DNA of 64,000 bases from Cannabis sativa (GCF_029168945.1 NC_083602.1:77892600-77956599); one strand, 5' to 3'. Numbered from the stretch's first letter, positions 36,550-49,100 are shown. Numbers and translations are program-made. Notes: generated by a model not told the origin, from the sequence alone.

Positions 36550-38336
36550 GAGAGCTTGGCTTGCAGTTCTACCTGCTCTTTGGACTTCTGAAGATTCTCG
36601 AGATCTTTGTCTTTAGAATTCGCATCCTGCTTCAGCTTCTTGTTGCTTTCTTGAAACTAAGCGATCTACTTTTTCAGAAGATTAACTTCTTTGGAACCTA
36701 CGACGAACGCCCTCGAGAACACGGTCATAAACTGCGCGGCCAGCTCCGCCCCTAGTGATATCATTTCCTCGGTAGGAATCGCTTCCATCCTTGACACGAA
36801 CTCGCCGTTCATGAACTTGTCCTGCAGAGTCACAAAGTCGCGGGCTCTGACAGCCGGGTCAATCATGACCTTCTTTCCCTTGTCCTGGGAAGGTTTAACC
36901 TGCTTCTTGGACGAGTCGGCAGCAGGGGTCACGACAACGTCACTCTTCCTCTTCTGAGGAACAATAGGAGAAGTTGTTGCAGTTTCGGGTTTGGGCTTGC
37001 AGTTGAGTACTGGAGCCTGCTTCAAGAAAGTCATTTCTGCGAGGACGAAAAAAGTTAAGATAATTACAAAATAATTCATAATTATATACCACGTATATGC
37101 AATGAGTTACCTGATGTTGGTCGAGAGGTTTGTTTGGAAAGATGCTTGTCTATCTTCTCCTTTAGTTTTTTAGATGGCTCTTTGTATACCGGCTCCCGAT
37201 GAAGGCTTGCGTTCTCAGGAATTAGCTTATGTTCTCGCAACTTGGAAGTTGTGCACAATAATCGCCTATCGCGTTCTTGAATAGGGAGGCTACCGAGAAC
37301 TTCAGCAACTTCTTTGCGGACTGGGTTTAGAATAGGTCGAGCCGGTTTATCTGCGATCAATGAGGAAGTAAATGTTAAACAATCTCCTAAGATAACGTAA
37401 ATATTAACTAAGTGTTGAAAAGCGCAGTAAACTAGGTCGGCGATTAAAATCAGTCCTAATCCCTGGTACTTTGAACACGTAAAACCACTTAAATTTCTAA
37501 TCTCCCATATTGGAAACCATGCCTTCTACCTCGTTGATTTCAGAAGTGGCCCACTTGCTGAAATAGTAGAAGCCGTTGTGGAGGCCCACGTTCTTTATAT
37601 CGTAGAAATAACTGTAATCCTCCATCGAAGGCTCCCTATGCGCGTACTCCATGTACATCGCATAAAACCTAAGAGCTATGCGATAGCTGTTTGGGGTTAG
37701 CTGGAAGGGAGATACATCATACCGCTTGAGGATAGTAGTAATGAATGGATGGAAGGGAATCGATACCCCACATCGAAGAATGGGTATAAAAACAACCACA
37801 TCCTCTGTGGGGATTATTGCGGGATTGGTAAAGGAAAGATGTGGTCTCTGAGTAGAGCGAGGACACGTGGTGCCAAGTCGCAGCAAATTCAACCTCGTAA
37901 AAGTGGTGAGATCGGATTTGGTGACTCGGGAGACCAGGTACTCGCATGAGAAGGGTTCGTTCAGTTGCGTATTATCCACTGAATCAGTCCCACTTCCCTC
38001 AGCATCTTCCTCTTCTCTTGACTCGCGGTCAGGAATCTCTCAGTCATCCCCCATCTCCTCAACTTTGACGTCAGGAGCATGCCTAGAGTGAACAAGGTGT
38101 TCACGAGCGGACACTATGGATTCGCTATCATGAATCTTGATTGTCCCTGGTTCAGCGAGCTCCTAAACCATTCTTTCTATGTCCTCGGAGGACAATGGAC
38201 CTAAAGTCGCAGTTCTAGCGACTAGGGTTTCTTCTTCAGAAAGTGAAGCCGGAATAAAGCTATCTTCTTTGTCCTGCTCGTCAGCGAAGGCACCACCTCC
38301 TAAGCCGAGCATTTGGCTAAACGACAAGTCGCTCAT
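36550..38336 (-). pseudogene. Tat-2 antisense multi-exon gene, transposase_28-like
   Basis: Minus-strand gene starting at ATG 38336 (MSDLSFSQMLGLGGG), right after an acceptor TTTCAG. Exon 1 (to about 37409) has an acidic N-terminus with two stops, then a domain resembling Pfam 'Putative gypsy type transposon' (PF04195): CGVSIPFHPFITTILKRYDV, SPFQLTPNSYRIALRFYAMY. A TAG at 37497-37499 replaces a Trp expected before KFKWFYV. Exon 2 is 37350-37111 (acceptor GATCGCAG, donor CAG|GTAACT). Exon 3 starts at 37036 and ends in a Lys/Glu-rich coiled coil (KKLKQDANSKDKDLENLQK), cut at 36550. The function of these antisense Tat genes is unknown. Domain call and exon limits are by eye. Confidence 0.65.
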
Positions 38337-39344
38337 CTGAAAGATAGAAGATCTTTTTCAGTGTGGTGAAAGTGCAAAAATAATACAAGTGATCCCACTC
38401 GCACGAAAAATACGAAAATTTTCAGGTTAGCTCGGCCTCTCAAGAAATGGCTGGGTGTCTCTCAATAACCTAATGACCATGTAGATTACATGAGTATTAA
38501 GGTACTGAGATACACCCACCATTTCGAGAAATCCAGCCAACTCTCCCAAGGTATAAATCCCACATGTGCAACTAGTAGAGTGCCTCAAAAAATGGATGGG
38601 GGTTTCCTAGTGACCTAAGGGGCTTGCATCTTTAAGCATGACCATGGAGTTATTGGGAAACACCCACCGTTTTGAGAAATCTAACCAATCACAACATGTG
38701 AACACATCACGCCTATCCAACTAGTAGCATACCTCAAGAAACAGTTGAGTAGTCTCCAGTATCCCAAGGGGCATGCCCATCTCGCATAACCATTGGGTTA
38801 ATGGAAACTCCTCACTGTTTCAAGAAAACCAACTAGTTGAAACATGCAATTATGCAAGAAAAGAGAAAACTGGCCGCACGTCGCAAATGGCTGGGTGTAT
38901 CACAGTGGCCCAAGGAACATGCGATCGCACGCATGAACATTAAGTTACGGTGATACACCCACCATTTGAAAGACCTAACCAGTATTCCCAATAAAAACAT
39001 ACAGAGAACACAAGGAAATTCTAAACAATGGGTTGGGATGACCAAATCCCGAAAATTCCTAAGGAATATATATGCGAGTATTTAAGGTGTTCATCTCAAT
39101 ACTCGCGAGTATTCAAGACAGCAAGCAAAAAAGGTGTGAATACTCAAAATGTTGCTCCTAAGGTTCACGATTATGCAAATTTCAAGCCTATTTTCTCCTA
39201 AAAGTTACCCAGTTTTTAGCAGAGAAATAGATTTCTATATGCATTCCCTACAATGACATACATTTTCCATTCCCTAAAACTCAAAATACAGATTATTTCT
39301 CAAAAATAGAAAGAAAATTCACAGAAAAAGCTTTGAAAACTAAC
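38337..39344 (-). other. Predicted first intron of the antisense gene
   Basis: Donor CCCAAG|GTTAGT at 39345/39344 and acceptor TTCTATCTTTCAG at 38338/38337, directly before the ATG. It contains the four hairpin repeats. A 5' untranslated exon would run from 39345 to about 39500, with TATTTAAG about 39518-39525 as a possible TATA box and a CACGTG box near 39555. Confidence 0.45.
38437..39010. repeat. Four ~147-bp tandem units, each an imperfect hairpin
   Basis: Units start near 38437, 38582, 38731 and 38880, 145-149 bp apart, diverged. Each begins AA(T/C)(G/A)G(C/A)TGGGTG-like and ends with its inverse (ACACCCACCATTT), so each unit can fold back; in unit 1 the arms are 38446-38470 and 38501-38525, in unit 4 38886-38908 and 38945-38966. 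Non-coding. Confidence 0.85.
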
Positions 39345-39800
39345 CTTGGGATTGATCAATGCCTTCTTTGATTGGTTTTTGATTGCTTCTGAAACTCAAA
39401 ATTTTTGGAGAAAAGAGGGTAGAAATCTGGAAAGAGGTTTCAAATCTATCAGAGAGATAAGGGAAGAGGGAAGATGTAAATGAGAGGGAAAATGTGAATT
39501 GTGTTTGTATTATGAGGCTTAAATACCAATAGCCCTCACTAATTGGGATCGTGACACGTGGCAGAAGGAATGCCTAAGGTCATCCCATCTAACGGTTATC
39601 CATGGGCACGCCTACACGGAATCCGAAGAGTTTCGTGACGTGGTACCCTAAATAGGATCAAATGTAATAATTACAACTGTCATTTTTTGAAACCCTCGAT
39701 GGGACAACCAAAGGTCACCACCTCGTGACATCTCTTTGCCTGTCTCTCGATTATAGTTTCCCTCATGACTTCATCTGTCAGTCGCGAAACTAGGGGCATG
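39345..39800. other. Upstream region of the antisense gene and Tat-2 tract before the LTR
   Basis: No reading frame worth noting. It holds the presumed promoter of the antisense gene and, at the right end, the purine-rich tract GAAACTAGGGGCATG (39786-39800), which would prime plus-strand synthesis for the LTR that follows. Confidence 0.5.
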
Positions 39801-40667
39801 TGTTATAGTGAGATTTTTCTCACCTAGAAACTCGAGACCAGACTCCTATTAAAAAAGACACGTGTATTCACTTTCCTCGAGGAGAGCTGATATGTCGATG
39901 AGAGACCCCTCGAGTACAAACCTCGCCTGAACCAGGCTCAGCGAGATGATGCGAATATGACCGAGTCTAATTGCATTCGTATGACTCGCATTATGTAGGA
40001 CCAAGAAACAGCTTTAAACTCGCATATATCAGGATATATGCGAGTATCCCTGCGATCCTTCTGTGAACACATAAAAGATCGATTCTCTATGTTGCGAGCT
40101 GGTCCCGTTGACCCAACAGCCTTGATAAACCAATATAGACTCGCATGTCTTGGCTCTATCAGCTTGTTATATGATGTCTGTATAAGCGACTTTAAAAAGG
40201 ACAAAGACATCCTAGATTTGACTAGTCTCAAATGCATCCTAAGCCTGGGAGCTTATGCAAGAATATGAACAGCCAACTTGCATTATAAAAGTCACATACG
40301 TTGTTGTATTTAGTGAATTAAGCTGGAAACTGTTCTTTATTTATTATGTTTACGTTTTTTAGTTTAATTATTGTAATTCAATGTATGAACAGATTGATAA
40401 ATGCAATTCTTGTGTAAATGATAGGACATTTGCTTTGTATACAAAGAAGTGATCCGCCGTGAAATGGACAAGATAGAATCCTTGCAACAGTGGACTAAGC
40501 ACCGTGATCTGACTAAACCACTATACTCTCTTGTGTTTATTGTATTTCTAGTTTTTGCCAAGTATTTTTGTGTTCTTAATTTGAATACTCGCCACTCTGG
40601 GTCAAGTACTCACATCTTATTATTATTATTATTATTGATTTTTGGTGTTTTAAAAATTCCTTCAACA
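39801..40667 (+). repeat. Tat-2 3' LTR (predicted)
   Basis: Starts TGTTATAGTGAGATTTTTCTC after a purine tract and ends CCTTCAACA. A TATAAAA box lies at 40284-40290 and a (TTA)n run at 40617-40636. The 867-bp length and TG...CA ends fit; no second LTR is in the window to confirm it. Confidence 0.6.
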
Positions 40668-41642
40668 AGAGTAATGCTAGAAGCAAATTAATATATACAT
40701 ATTTTATTATTTATTAAAATTAATAGTTTCAAACTATTGTTGGTACACGATATGTATATATATATATTTACTATTTAATTCAGTTTGCATATTTCCAGAA
40801 GTGAATATATAATTTACTAATATTTGTTAGTGATCCAATATAATCAAAGTGATAAAGAATCACAGAATGATTATTTGAAAAACTTCCTGAAGAAGTCTTA
40901 CATACAATTACTTGGAGTAGTAAAATAATTTTGTATGTACCTAAATGTATAATTTTTATCTAGTTATGCAAGTGATAAGAAATAACTTATTATATATACT
41001 GGTTGTACATTTAAATATATGATATATCAAGTCATGATAATTAGATTGATGAATAGTGTATTAATAAATTAGACGACTTGTTAGAAAGATACAAGAAAAA
41101 ATGAATGATATATTATGGTTATATCTATTTGACCATTATAATAACATGATGAAGTTGTTATGTAAATTTAAATTATACACATTATTGAATTGATGATAGT
41201 GATTCCTGAAGAAATATAAAGTTTGATAAACAAAATAGTAACTCCTGAAGAGTGTATATGTTTTGAAGAATAATATAATTATTTTATTCGTGTATATAAA
41301 AATGGAACTTGTAATGATTGTGTTGTAGTGATTTTACATTGCCTTATGAAAGTTTCATTGAAATACAAATTATAGTGAACCTGAAGTTCATGAATTGAGT
41401 TATTTTGACATGATAAATCATATGCAATAAATTGTCAAAGGATTTGACTAAATTTTATTGAAGAACCAAAAGATTCTTCTCACTGTTAATTTATAAGGCT
41501 CAAAAGAAGAATGTGCATATTTAACAATCTTGAGCCATTGTTAGATTTTTATTGCATAGTATCTTATCGATGTGATAAGATCATATGATCATGGATTTAC
41601 AAAATTTGTAAATTTATGTATTTCTAATTATACACGTATGAC
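40668..41642. other. AT-rich unassigned sequence
   Basis: About 1 kb with no frame. The phrase CCTGAAG recurs (near 40886, 41203, 41242, 41382), which hints at a decayed retroelement, but I cannot assign it. Confidence 0.4.
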
Positions 41643-41830
41643 CAGGGCCAGCCCTGAAACAAAGTGGGCCATAGGGAAAAAAATTGGGCCCTTATGTTAG
41701 AAAAAATGTGGTATTTTTCAAAATTGGTAAAAAATGTATAATTTTAAAAGAGGAAAAAAAAAATTTGGGCCCCTGGGCTGGGTGGGCCCTAGGCACACGC
41801 CTAGCCCGCCTATGCCCAGGGCCGGGCCTG
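41643..41830. mobile_element. 188-bp hAT-type MITE
   Basis: Begins CAGGGCCAGCCCTG and ends CAGGGCCGGGCCTG; the ends are inverted repeats matching at 12 of 14 bases. Flanked by a perfect 8-bp duplication CGTATGAC (41635-41642 and 41831-41838), the hAT superfamily size. The inside is rich in GGGCC motifs and has no gene. Confidence 0.85.
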
Positions 41831-44420
41831 CGTATGACTCATTCTAAGAAATGAATTAAGTTCATAAGTATTGAACTTGAACCTGAAGTTTATTGAACTT
41901 GAAGTTCAATGTCATATGATATATATGAGTTTAAACAAATATTGATTCATTGTGATATATTAAAATCCCTAGAGGTATATTAATATTATTAGATATCACA
42001 ATTTTTAAAAATTCTCCCGATCAAGGGGAGAGAAGCAGTTGGGATCGATGATAATTTTTGAAAAATGATCTTTGCACAAAGTATATAAGAACGATATAGT
42101 TCAAAATAATATATACCAACTACAAATCAACATTATTCAAAGTTGAGATAGAATGAGTTGAATACGCCCGAAGCGTAAATGAACAAGGTAGAAATTATTA
42201 ATAAATGTTCATTTGATATGTCCTGAAGTTGTTAAATATAGAGGTACTCATAGAGATACCTTAATGTTATAAAGTATTAATGATTTAAAAATGATAACCG
42301 TGATGGAAATGGTACTCTAGAAGAGACTCTCAAGAGAAGTTAGACATAACACATTTGATCATAATTGAATCCCTGAAGTGGTTCTCTATAGGTACCTATA
42401 AATGATAAACATATTTGAAAAATATGTAATTTAAAGAGGTTGTATACCGAAATGGTACGTTTTACATTTATCAACTCGCAAGCGCACGAATCTTTATTAT
42501 AGTATAGAGATTGTGAAGAACAAGGTCGAACCCATGGGAATTGCGTGAGATCGAAGAAAATACTAAGTTAATCTAAGCTATTACAACTCTAACCTAGTTC
42601 TGAAAATGGTGAGATTTTCGGTAATAACATAAAATAAAATATTTAAACAATAAAAATGACAGTAACAGATATTTTCAGTGATATTTGGGGATATTATTAA
42701 GGGTTCAGAATCCACTTAAGTATATATAAAAATATTTATGTTTATATTGATTCTCATAATTTAACCAGTAATCAAACCAATTATTTTATAATAAAAAATA
42801 GATTTTCCTTCTCTTTAAAATTATAACTTCTAAGCATTAAATGTCAAACAATTTAATGAAAATATAAAAAATCAAAGAATATTATTTTTAATAAAATGTA
42901 GAACCAAGCATTAATAATTTATAACTAACAAAAATACGTGATATTAAAGATGAAAGAAAATTATTTAAAGAAACGAAAATCATAAGCATATATTGTACTG
43001 AGAATCAAAATAAAAATAAATACTTAATTAAATACACTAGGTTTCATCGTCCACCTTAATAATAAGGGAACTTAGAAACCCATAAGAAAATTAACTAAGA
43101 AAAGCGGTAAACTAACTGAGCGTTTTTTCTGAATTTTTCTGTCTGAAACTCTGAAACTGTAACTGAATTCTAAAATCTTAAACTTCTATTTATAGAATGG
43201 TAAAAGGACTAATGCGCAATTAAACTTATTACAAATTGCATGTGGGTATTTTTGCAATTAAATTAACTTAATTCGGAGCTGCCACGTGTTACTGTCGGAT
43301 TGGTTGCATGTGGACACGTGGCAAGTGGAGAAAGGTGGTGTTGGCTGAATTTGTTGTGTCATTGGACACGTGTCTCGCTGATATTGGCTGAAAGTGGAGC
43401 AAGTTTGACAAAAGGGCGCCACTTGGCGCATGCAGAAGACAGAAGACAAAATGCATTTTTGACTTGTTGACCATCCTTGGTCCCTACGTGAAAGACAAGC
43501 CCACTTGTGTGGGTAGTGTGTGATAAACACACTTGGACAAGCTGTAGAAGTGTTTTACACATGCGCGTTGGGAAGTGAAAGGGGGACAAGGGCTGATGGC
43601 AGCTGACGGAGGGGCTGATTCGCGAATGGAGAGGCGCCACGTGTATGGGCTGTCTTTTGGAGGAGTAAAAAGGGATGGGTGGGCTTGGTCTTTGGGCCTT
43701 TATTTTGCTCTTCAAAAATACCAACTTTCAAGTACTTGAGCCTCATTTTATCATCTTTTATTTTTTTTATTTCTTTCTTTCTTTTTATCAATGCCATTTT
43801 CTTAATCAAACACATACAAAATTAAATCCAAATAAAATATTTTCAACACAAAATATATCACAATAATTTAAATGAAAATATTTATTTAAGATCTAATTAA
43901 TTTGTATTTCTTTAAATAAAAACAATGCATTTTCTTAATTTCTTTTTCTTATTTGTGTCATAAAATATTATTTTCTTACAAAATTAACTCAACACTATAA
44001 TATTTTCAAATAAAAATATATAACATTAATTTCATGAAAATATTATATAGAATTAATTTTATTTTGTATTTTTACACTAATAAATATACATTTTTGACTA
44101 CTTAACAAAGAGATCTTTATAAGTTATGTCAATAGAGGAGGAAATTATCATATAATGAAATTTTTGTCAACAATAGAAGTTGAATGTTTGTATATGCAAT
44201 AAACTAACATGAGATAGCAAAGATCATGGTATTAGATTTGTCGAGAATCATTGACATACATTTTTTTGGCCAAAATATTATGATGCAGTTCAGGCAAGTT
44301 TACTCGCATAAAATTAAAAAAGACCTGTAGGGTGTGTAAATAAATATTTCTAATGAGAAATTTGCATATATGTATTTGTACAAAATGAATTGTTGTACAA
44401 ACTTTGCATAGACAAGTGTC
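41831..44420. other. Unassigned, probably retroelement-derived sequence
   Basis: 41831-42460 continues the AT-rich sequence around the MITE. About 42470-42560 (TCGCAAGCGCACGAATC, AAGGTCGAACCCATGGGAA) looks like a widespread plant repeat. 43060-43700 is less AT-rich and contains four CACGTG hexamers. 43720-44420 is AT-rich and leads into a copia pol end. The short overlapping minus-strand frames in 43258-43815 have no recognisable motif. Confidence 0.4.
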
Positions 44421-44564
44421 AATCTTGCAAACTTATTCACAAAGTTATTACCAACATCAACATTTGAGAAGACGGCAGACAAGATCGAAATTCGTCGATT
44501 AGAAGATCTCCACGAATACCTAAATGAGAGGGAGTTAGTTTACACTATACTCTTTTTCTTTTGA
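44421..44564 (+). pseudogene. Copia-4 pol C-terminus fragment
   Basis: Short frame NLANLFTKLLPTSTFEK, then KIEIRRLEDL, ending at TGA 44562-44564. This is the conserved end of copia RNase H (ADLFTKxLP). Upstream sequence is too decayed to read. It lies just before the polypurine tract and LTR. Confidence 0.75.
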
Positions 44565-44621
44565 CCAAGTTTTTTAGCAAGATTTTTATTAAGCCAATTA
44601 TTATGGACATCCAAGGGGGAG

Positions 44622-44882
44622 TGTTATGAAATATTATTTATGGATGTCCAAATCACCATATTAATTATCACCATTAATACTTGATTGTATTTTCCTTTAT
44701 TACATATTAATTTAGTTTCTCATTCCTTTAGTCAATACTTTTGTATAAATAGGGGTCCACCCCAATATGGGTTCACCCTATTAGAATAAATAACTAAGAA
44801 ATTCTCATTCAGTTTCTCTTTCTCTCTTCTTCTTTTTCTTCTTCTTCTTTTCTTCTTATCTATTTCATATTATTTTATAACA
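44622..44882 (+). repeat. Copia-4 3' LTR
   Basis: 261 bp, starting TGTTATGAAATATT directly after the purine tract CCAAGGGGGAG, ending TTATAACA. TATAAATA at 44744-44751, then a CTT-rich stretch. A small-LTR copia element different from the Copia-1/2/3 family; its 5' part is lost or unrecognisable. Confidence 0.75.
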
Positions 44883-45084
44883 GTTTTTTTATTAAATTTC
44901 GTTCTATATAGTTAATGAAATGCTAACGTAGTTGTTTGGTTACTTATGTAGCATTGTCACGTCAGTACCATATATATAACAAGGCAATATAGTCGCTCTT
45001 CACGCGGCTAATTTAATTTTTTTTAGTATTATAATAAATAATTACTAAAAAATATAATTCTAATATATAGTAAAAGTATAAATA

Positions 45085-45690
45085 TAGGGAAATTTGATTT
45101 TCTATACTTACATATACCTAATATTTTATCCCTAAACTAATATATATCACCATTGAAAATATATGACTACTTTATCTAAAACCCAAAAATACCCCTCTCA
45201 AATTTCCCATACTTTTTTAGTGCAAAAACATTAAAAAAAAAATTGGTAGTCCGATGGGGTCCGATGGTGGTCCGATGGTCACTTGATGCTACTTTTGTCT
45301 GTACAAAAACATAAAGAAAAAAAAAATTGGTAGCAGATCTGGTCCGATGGGGTCCGATGGTGGTCTGATGGTCACCTGATGCTATTTTTTTTTATGTATA
45401 AAAACATAAAAAAAAAATTGGTAGCAGATATGGTCCGATGGGTGGTCCGATGGTCACCTGATGCTATTTTTTTTTATGTATAAAAATATTAAAAAAAATT
45501 GGTAGCAGATATGGTCCGATGGGTCCGATGGGTGGCCCAATGGGTGGTCCGATAGTGTAAATAGGAGTGATGTAAATGGGGGGTATTTTAGGAATATCAT
45601 AAAAGTTGTCATATCCTACAAATATTAGTTATTATTTGTTTAGGAAATTTTTTTTAACCAAATGTAAGCATAAAAAATCAAATTTCCCTA
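45085..45690. mobile_element. ~0.6-kb inverted-repeat element with internal minisatellite
   Basis: Ends are inverted: TAGGGAAATTTGATTTTCTA at the left and TCAAATTTCCCTA at the right, matching over about 28 bases with few mismatches. The target may be TA (element 45087-45688 flanked by TA). No gene. The centre is a tandem repeat (45241-45560). Confidence 0.6.
45241..45560. repeat. GGTCCGATG minisatellite
   Basis: Units of 84, 91 and about 81 bp starting AATTGGTAG at 45241, 45325, 45416 and 45497. Each begins with two to four copies of the 9-mer GGTCCGATG (or a variant) and, except the last, ends in an A/T-rich tail. Confidence 0.9.
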
Positions 45691-46139
45691 AATATATTAT
45701 CGTATTTCATATTATTATTAATAATTATATTTGTTAAAAAAAAAATTTACACCAAAAATACAAAATACGCACTTTATTACATATATACCTACACACGGTT
45801 AAAACAACATTCATACTCATCAACTTTATTTTATTATATTTTTACCACATGCACACACTACATGCAGTCGTACACGTCATTTGATTGATGTCTATATCAA
45901 TCATACATTACATCATTCCCTCCATTTTTCTCTTTGTTTTCTTATTATTTTCCATTTCTTTTCAGTTTTTTTTTTTTTAAAAAAAAAAAATCAAAGCCTC
46001 CATAGCTGAAGTCTTCTCCCTCCACGATCCCAACCCGTTTTCCATCTTCTTTTTGTTCTTCTATTTTTTTAACTCACATTAACCGATTCACATAGCCGTT
46101 TTTCCTCTTTTTATTTTTCTCTTAATCCATTTATAAAAT
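45691..46139. other. Sequence upstream of the Ulp1-like gene
   Basis: AT-rich, with a long A/T run near 45966-45990. This is where the promoter of the gene at 46140 should lie; I cannot point to a clear TATA box or to a MULE terminal repeat. Confidence 0.4.
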
Positions 46140-49100
46140 ATGGCTATTACTCGTTCTCCATCCACTCATTCCCATGTACCAAAGAAAAGTTCTAAAATGG
46201 GGTTGAAAACTGTAGCTAATAGGAATAAGGGCAAATGTCCTGTTGTTGAGAACGGTGATTCCGATTTTGCTCCTCAGTTGTCGAAACGTGAGCGAGCTCC
46301 TCCTAAGAAGAAATCAAAGGTTGCTGCCCATGAAAAACTTTCTCATGATCCTGCTCAAAAAATGATCAGGATGGTGCTGGTCTTCGATCTCAGGTTTGTT
46401 TTCGGTTTCTTTTTGGTTTCCCCCCATTTTTGAAATTTTTCATATTCAACTTTTGTGGGTTTTGTGTTTATTGATTTCATTATTTTAGGTTTTTTATTTT
46501 AGCATTTCTTTTGTTTTTGTTTTTTTTTTTGTTTTAAGGCTTCTGTTTTATTTATTTAATTTATGTGTTATTTTATTGGGTTTTTCATTTTTTGTTTTTT
46601 TAGTTATAATTTTTGTTACATATTGTTTTTTTTTCCATGTTTTTGTTTTCCAGATGTGTTATTGTTTTTCATTTCAGTTTTTTTATTTGATCAGTTTTTA
46701 TTTTTTAATTATTTTTTTATAGTTTTAACACCTTGCTATATGTGTTTGTATCGAATTTGTTGTTATCTAGTTGTTTTCTGTCCATGTATGTATCATCAAT
46801 GCGTAAAAATTAGAATTATCATGGATATTGATGTTGAAGGAGCTTTTCATGTTTGTTTGTTTGTTTGTTTATAGTTGTTTTGTAGTTGTATTATAGTTTT
46901 GCAACTTGCATATGCTAATCATTATATTTACTTTCTTTGTAAAATGCAAGATTGAGTTAGCAAATTTAGTCCCAATGATTTTTTACAGAGTGAAGTGTGT
47001 ATGTACGAGCAATTTCTCTGTTATTGCTAACATTAAGAATACTTTATCTATGAATTTGTTAACAATGTTCTGAGACACCCAGTTTGGGCATTTTTTTTGA
47101 TATCCCTAACTTTGTTTTTCACCCCAAGTAGTTCACAGCCTTCTTTTGAGGGAGGTTTACCAGCCCAATCCCAAAGAATTTTGGGCTAAGGTTGCTGGCC
47201 GTTGTATACGGTTCAGCAACGAGGAATTTTACTTGATCACTAGTTTTGATTGTTTTAGGGATTACAATAAACTGTTGTTTTCTCGGGAATCAAACCAGTT
47301 AATTGAAGTTTGTTTCCCTGGCATAAAAGTGATTGATCATAAGGCTATAAAGGATGCTTTCTTGGGCAGTAGGTGGGGACAGGATGAATCCCTAAGTTTG
47401 AAACACTCTGTGTTGTATTTCATCCAATGTTTCCTTCTTAGCAATACTCCGGATAGGGAAGTTTCTAGGTTTGATTTAGATGTCATTTACAGCGGCCGAT
47501 AGGATGAGTATTGTTGGGGTAGGGAGTCATTTGAGTTGACTATTGATTCTTTTAAAGGCAAAATAGAGCATGGTATTGAAATGAAAAATAAAAAAGAGGA
47601 GAAGGGAGGTCAGTCCTACGATGGTTGGTACAGAGCGTTGGGCTGTCCTTGGGTATCCATAGTATGGTTTTATGAATGTTATCCTGCAATGGTAAACACC
47701 TTTTGCAAAAGAGTTGCATCCAGGATTTCAAGAATTCTGAATTGGACCAATGAGGTTGGGACCAAAAATCAAACTTTTAGAGACTTGAAAGGAAAGATTT
47801 TTTATTTTTCGTTGAACAAGGTAATTTTTCAGTTTCTTTACTGTTTTTTATCTTTATTTTCTGCGAGTTTATTAATCTTTGTTTTTTTTTTTAATTTTTT
47901 TTGTTTCATATTTTATTTTTTTTGTTTCTGTTTTTCAGTTAGTGATTAAGAACATTCGTCCATCTGATGAGGAGAGGCAGAAGTTGCAATAGGAAGGTTT
48001 ATTTTTAGATGAATTTATTGATGATCGTGGTACTACTAAGCAAATATTCAAGAGTGGTTCATCTTCAAAGAAATCAGATTCAGAGGACATAGAAATGTTA
48101 AAATCTAAGTTGGAATTGGTCATTTCCAATCAAGAATCCTTGGGCGAAGATTTTATATCTTTGCGGTGTTTTGTTGATCTTAATTTCAAGTCTGTCATGA
48201 CTGTGATTTAGGATACTCAAGAAAAAGTTAATGTCATTTATGATCGACCTTCTATTGAGGTATTCATTTTCACAGTTTTTGTTTCATATTTTTTCTACTG
48301 TTATTGTTAGTTGTTTTCCTGATTTATTTCAGTTGCAATACTGTTTTTGAACCAGGTTAAATCATCTGATGAATTTGTCACCCAAAATTTTGATGATGAT
48401 GATGTTGATGATGATGATGAGGATGATGACACAGGATTACTTGATCCAAAGAATATTGATACTGATTCCGATGATGGCGATGAGTTGGGTAAAGATGGTG
48501 GTGATGCTTCTGGAGTCGATAAGGTTGTTGGTAATGTTCCTGTTGTTGATGTGATTCAAATTGAGGTTGTTGCAGGCAGTGAAGAAAGGATCAAGGATGT
48601 TGAAAATGTTAAGACCAAAGAGTCTGGTGTAAAGGGAGATGATTTTTTCAATGGTTTAAGCCAGCTTGAAATTGATAATGAGCAAGTTGTGTTGGCTAGT
48701 TTAGAGGCTGTTGCTAAAATCAATGTAAGTGTACTTTTTATTCTTTGTTAGGTTGTGTTAGCATGTCAGTTTTTTTAGTTGTTAGACAGTTTTATGTTAG
48801 TTTTGCAACTTTTACTTTTTTTTTTTTAATTTTTAATTTTCTATTTTAGGTTCCAAATTCTGATCCAAATATTGTTGTTGAAAAGGAAGATGCTATTGCT
48901 TCTGATGAAGAAGCAGATGACACTGTTACTTATACTCCTCTGTTAGATAATAGAAAGCGTGCCCCGTCATTGAAATCACCTTTTGTTGATTTTGGGTCGG
49001 GTGATGTGAGCAGCACTCCAATGGAGGTAATGTCCTCAGGTTCTCAATCTGGAGGAGAGGAGAGAGATTTTAAGATGGCTATGTATGTGAAGGGCCTTTA

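Noticed and set aside
43258..43815. Overlapping minus-strand frames in the less AT-rich tract
   Set aside because: No motif, three frames open at once, and repeats nearby.
48369..48554. Met-rich frame overlapping the Asp-rich exon
   Set aside because: Out-of-frame reading of the GATGAT repeat; the Asp-rich frame fits the exon chain.
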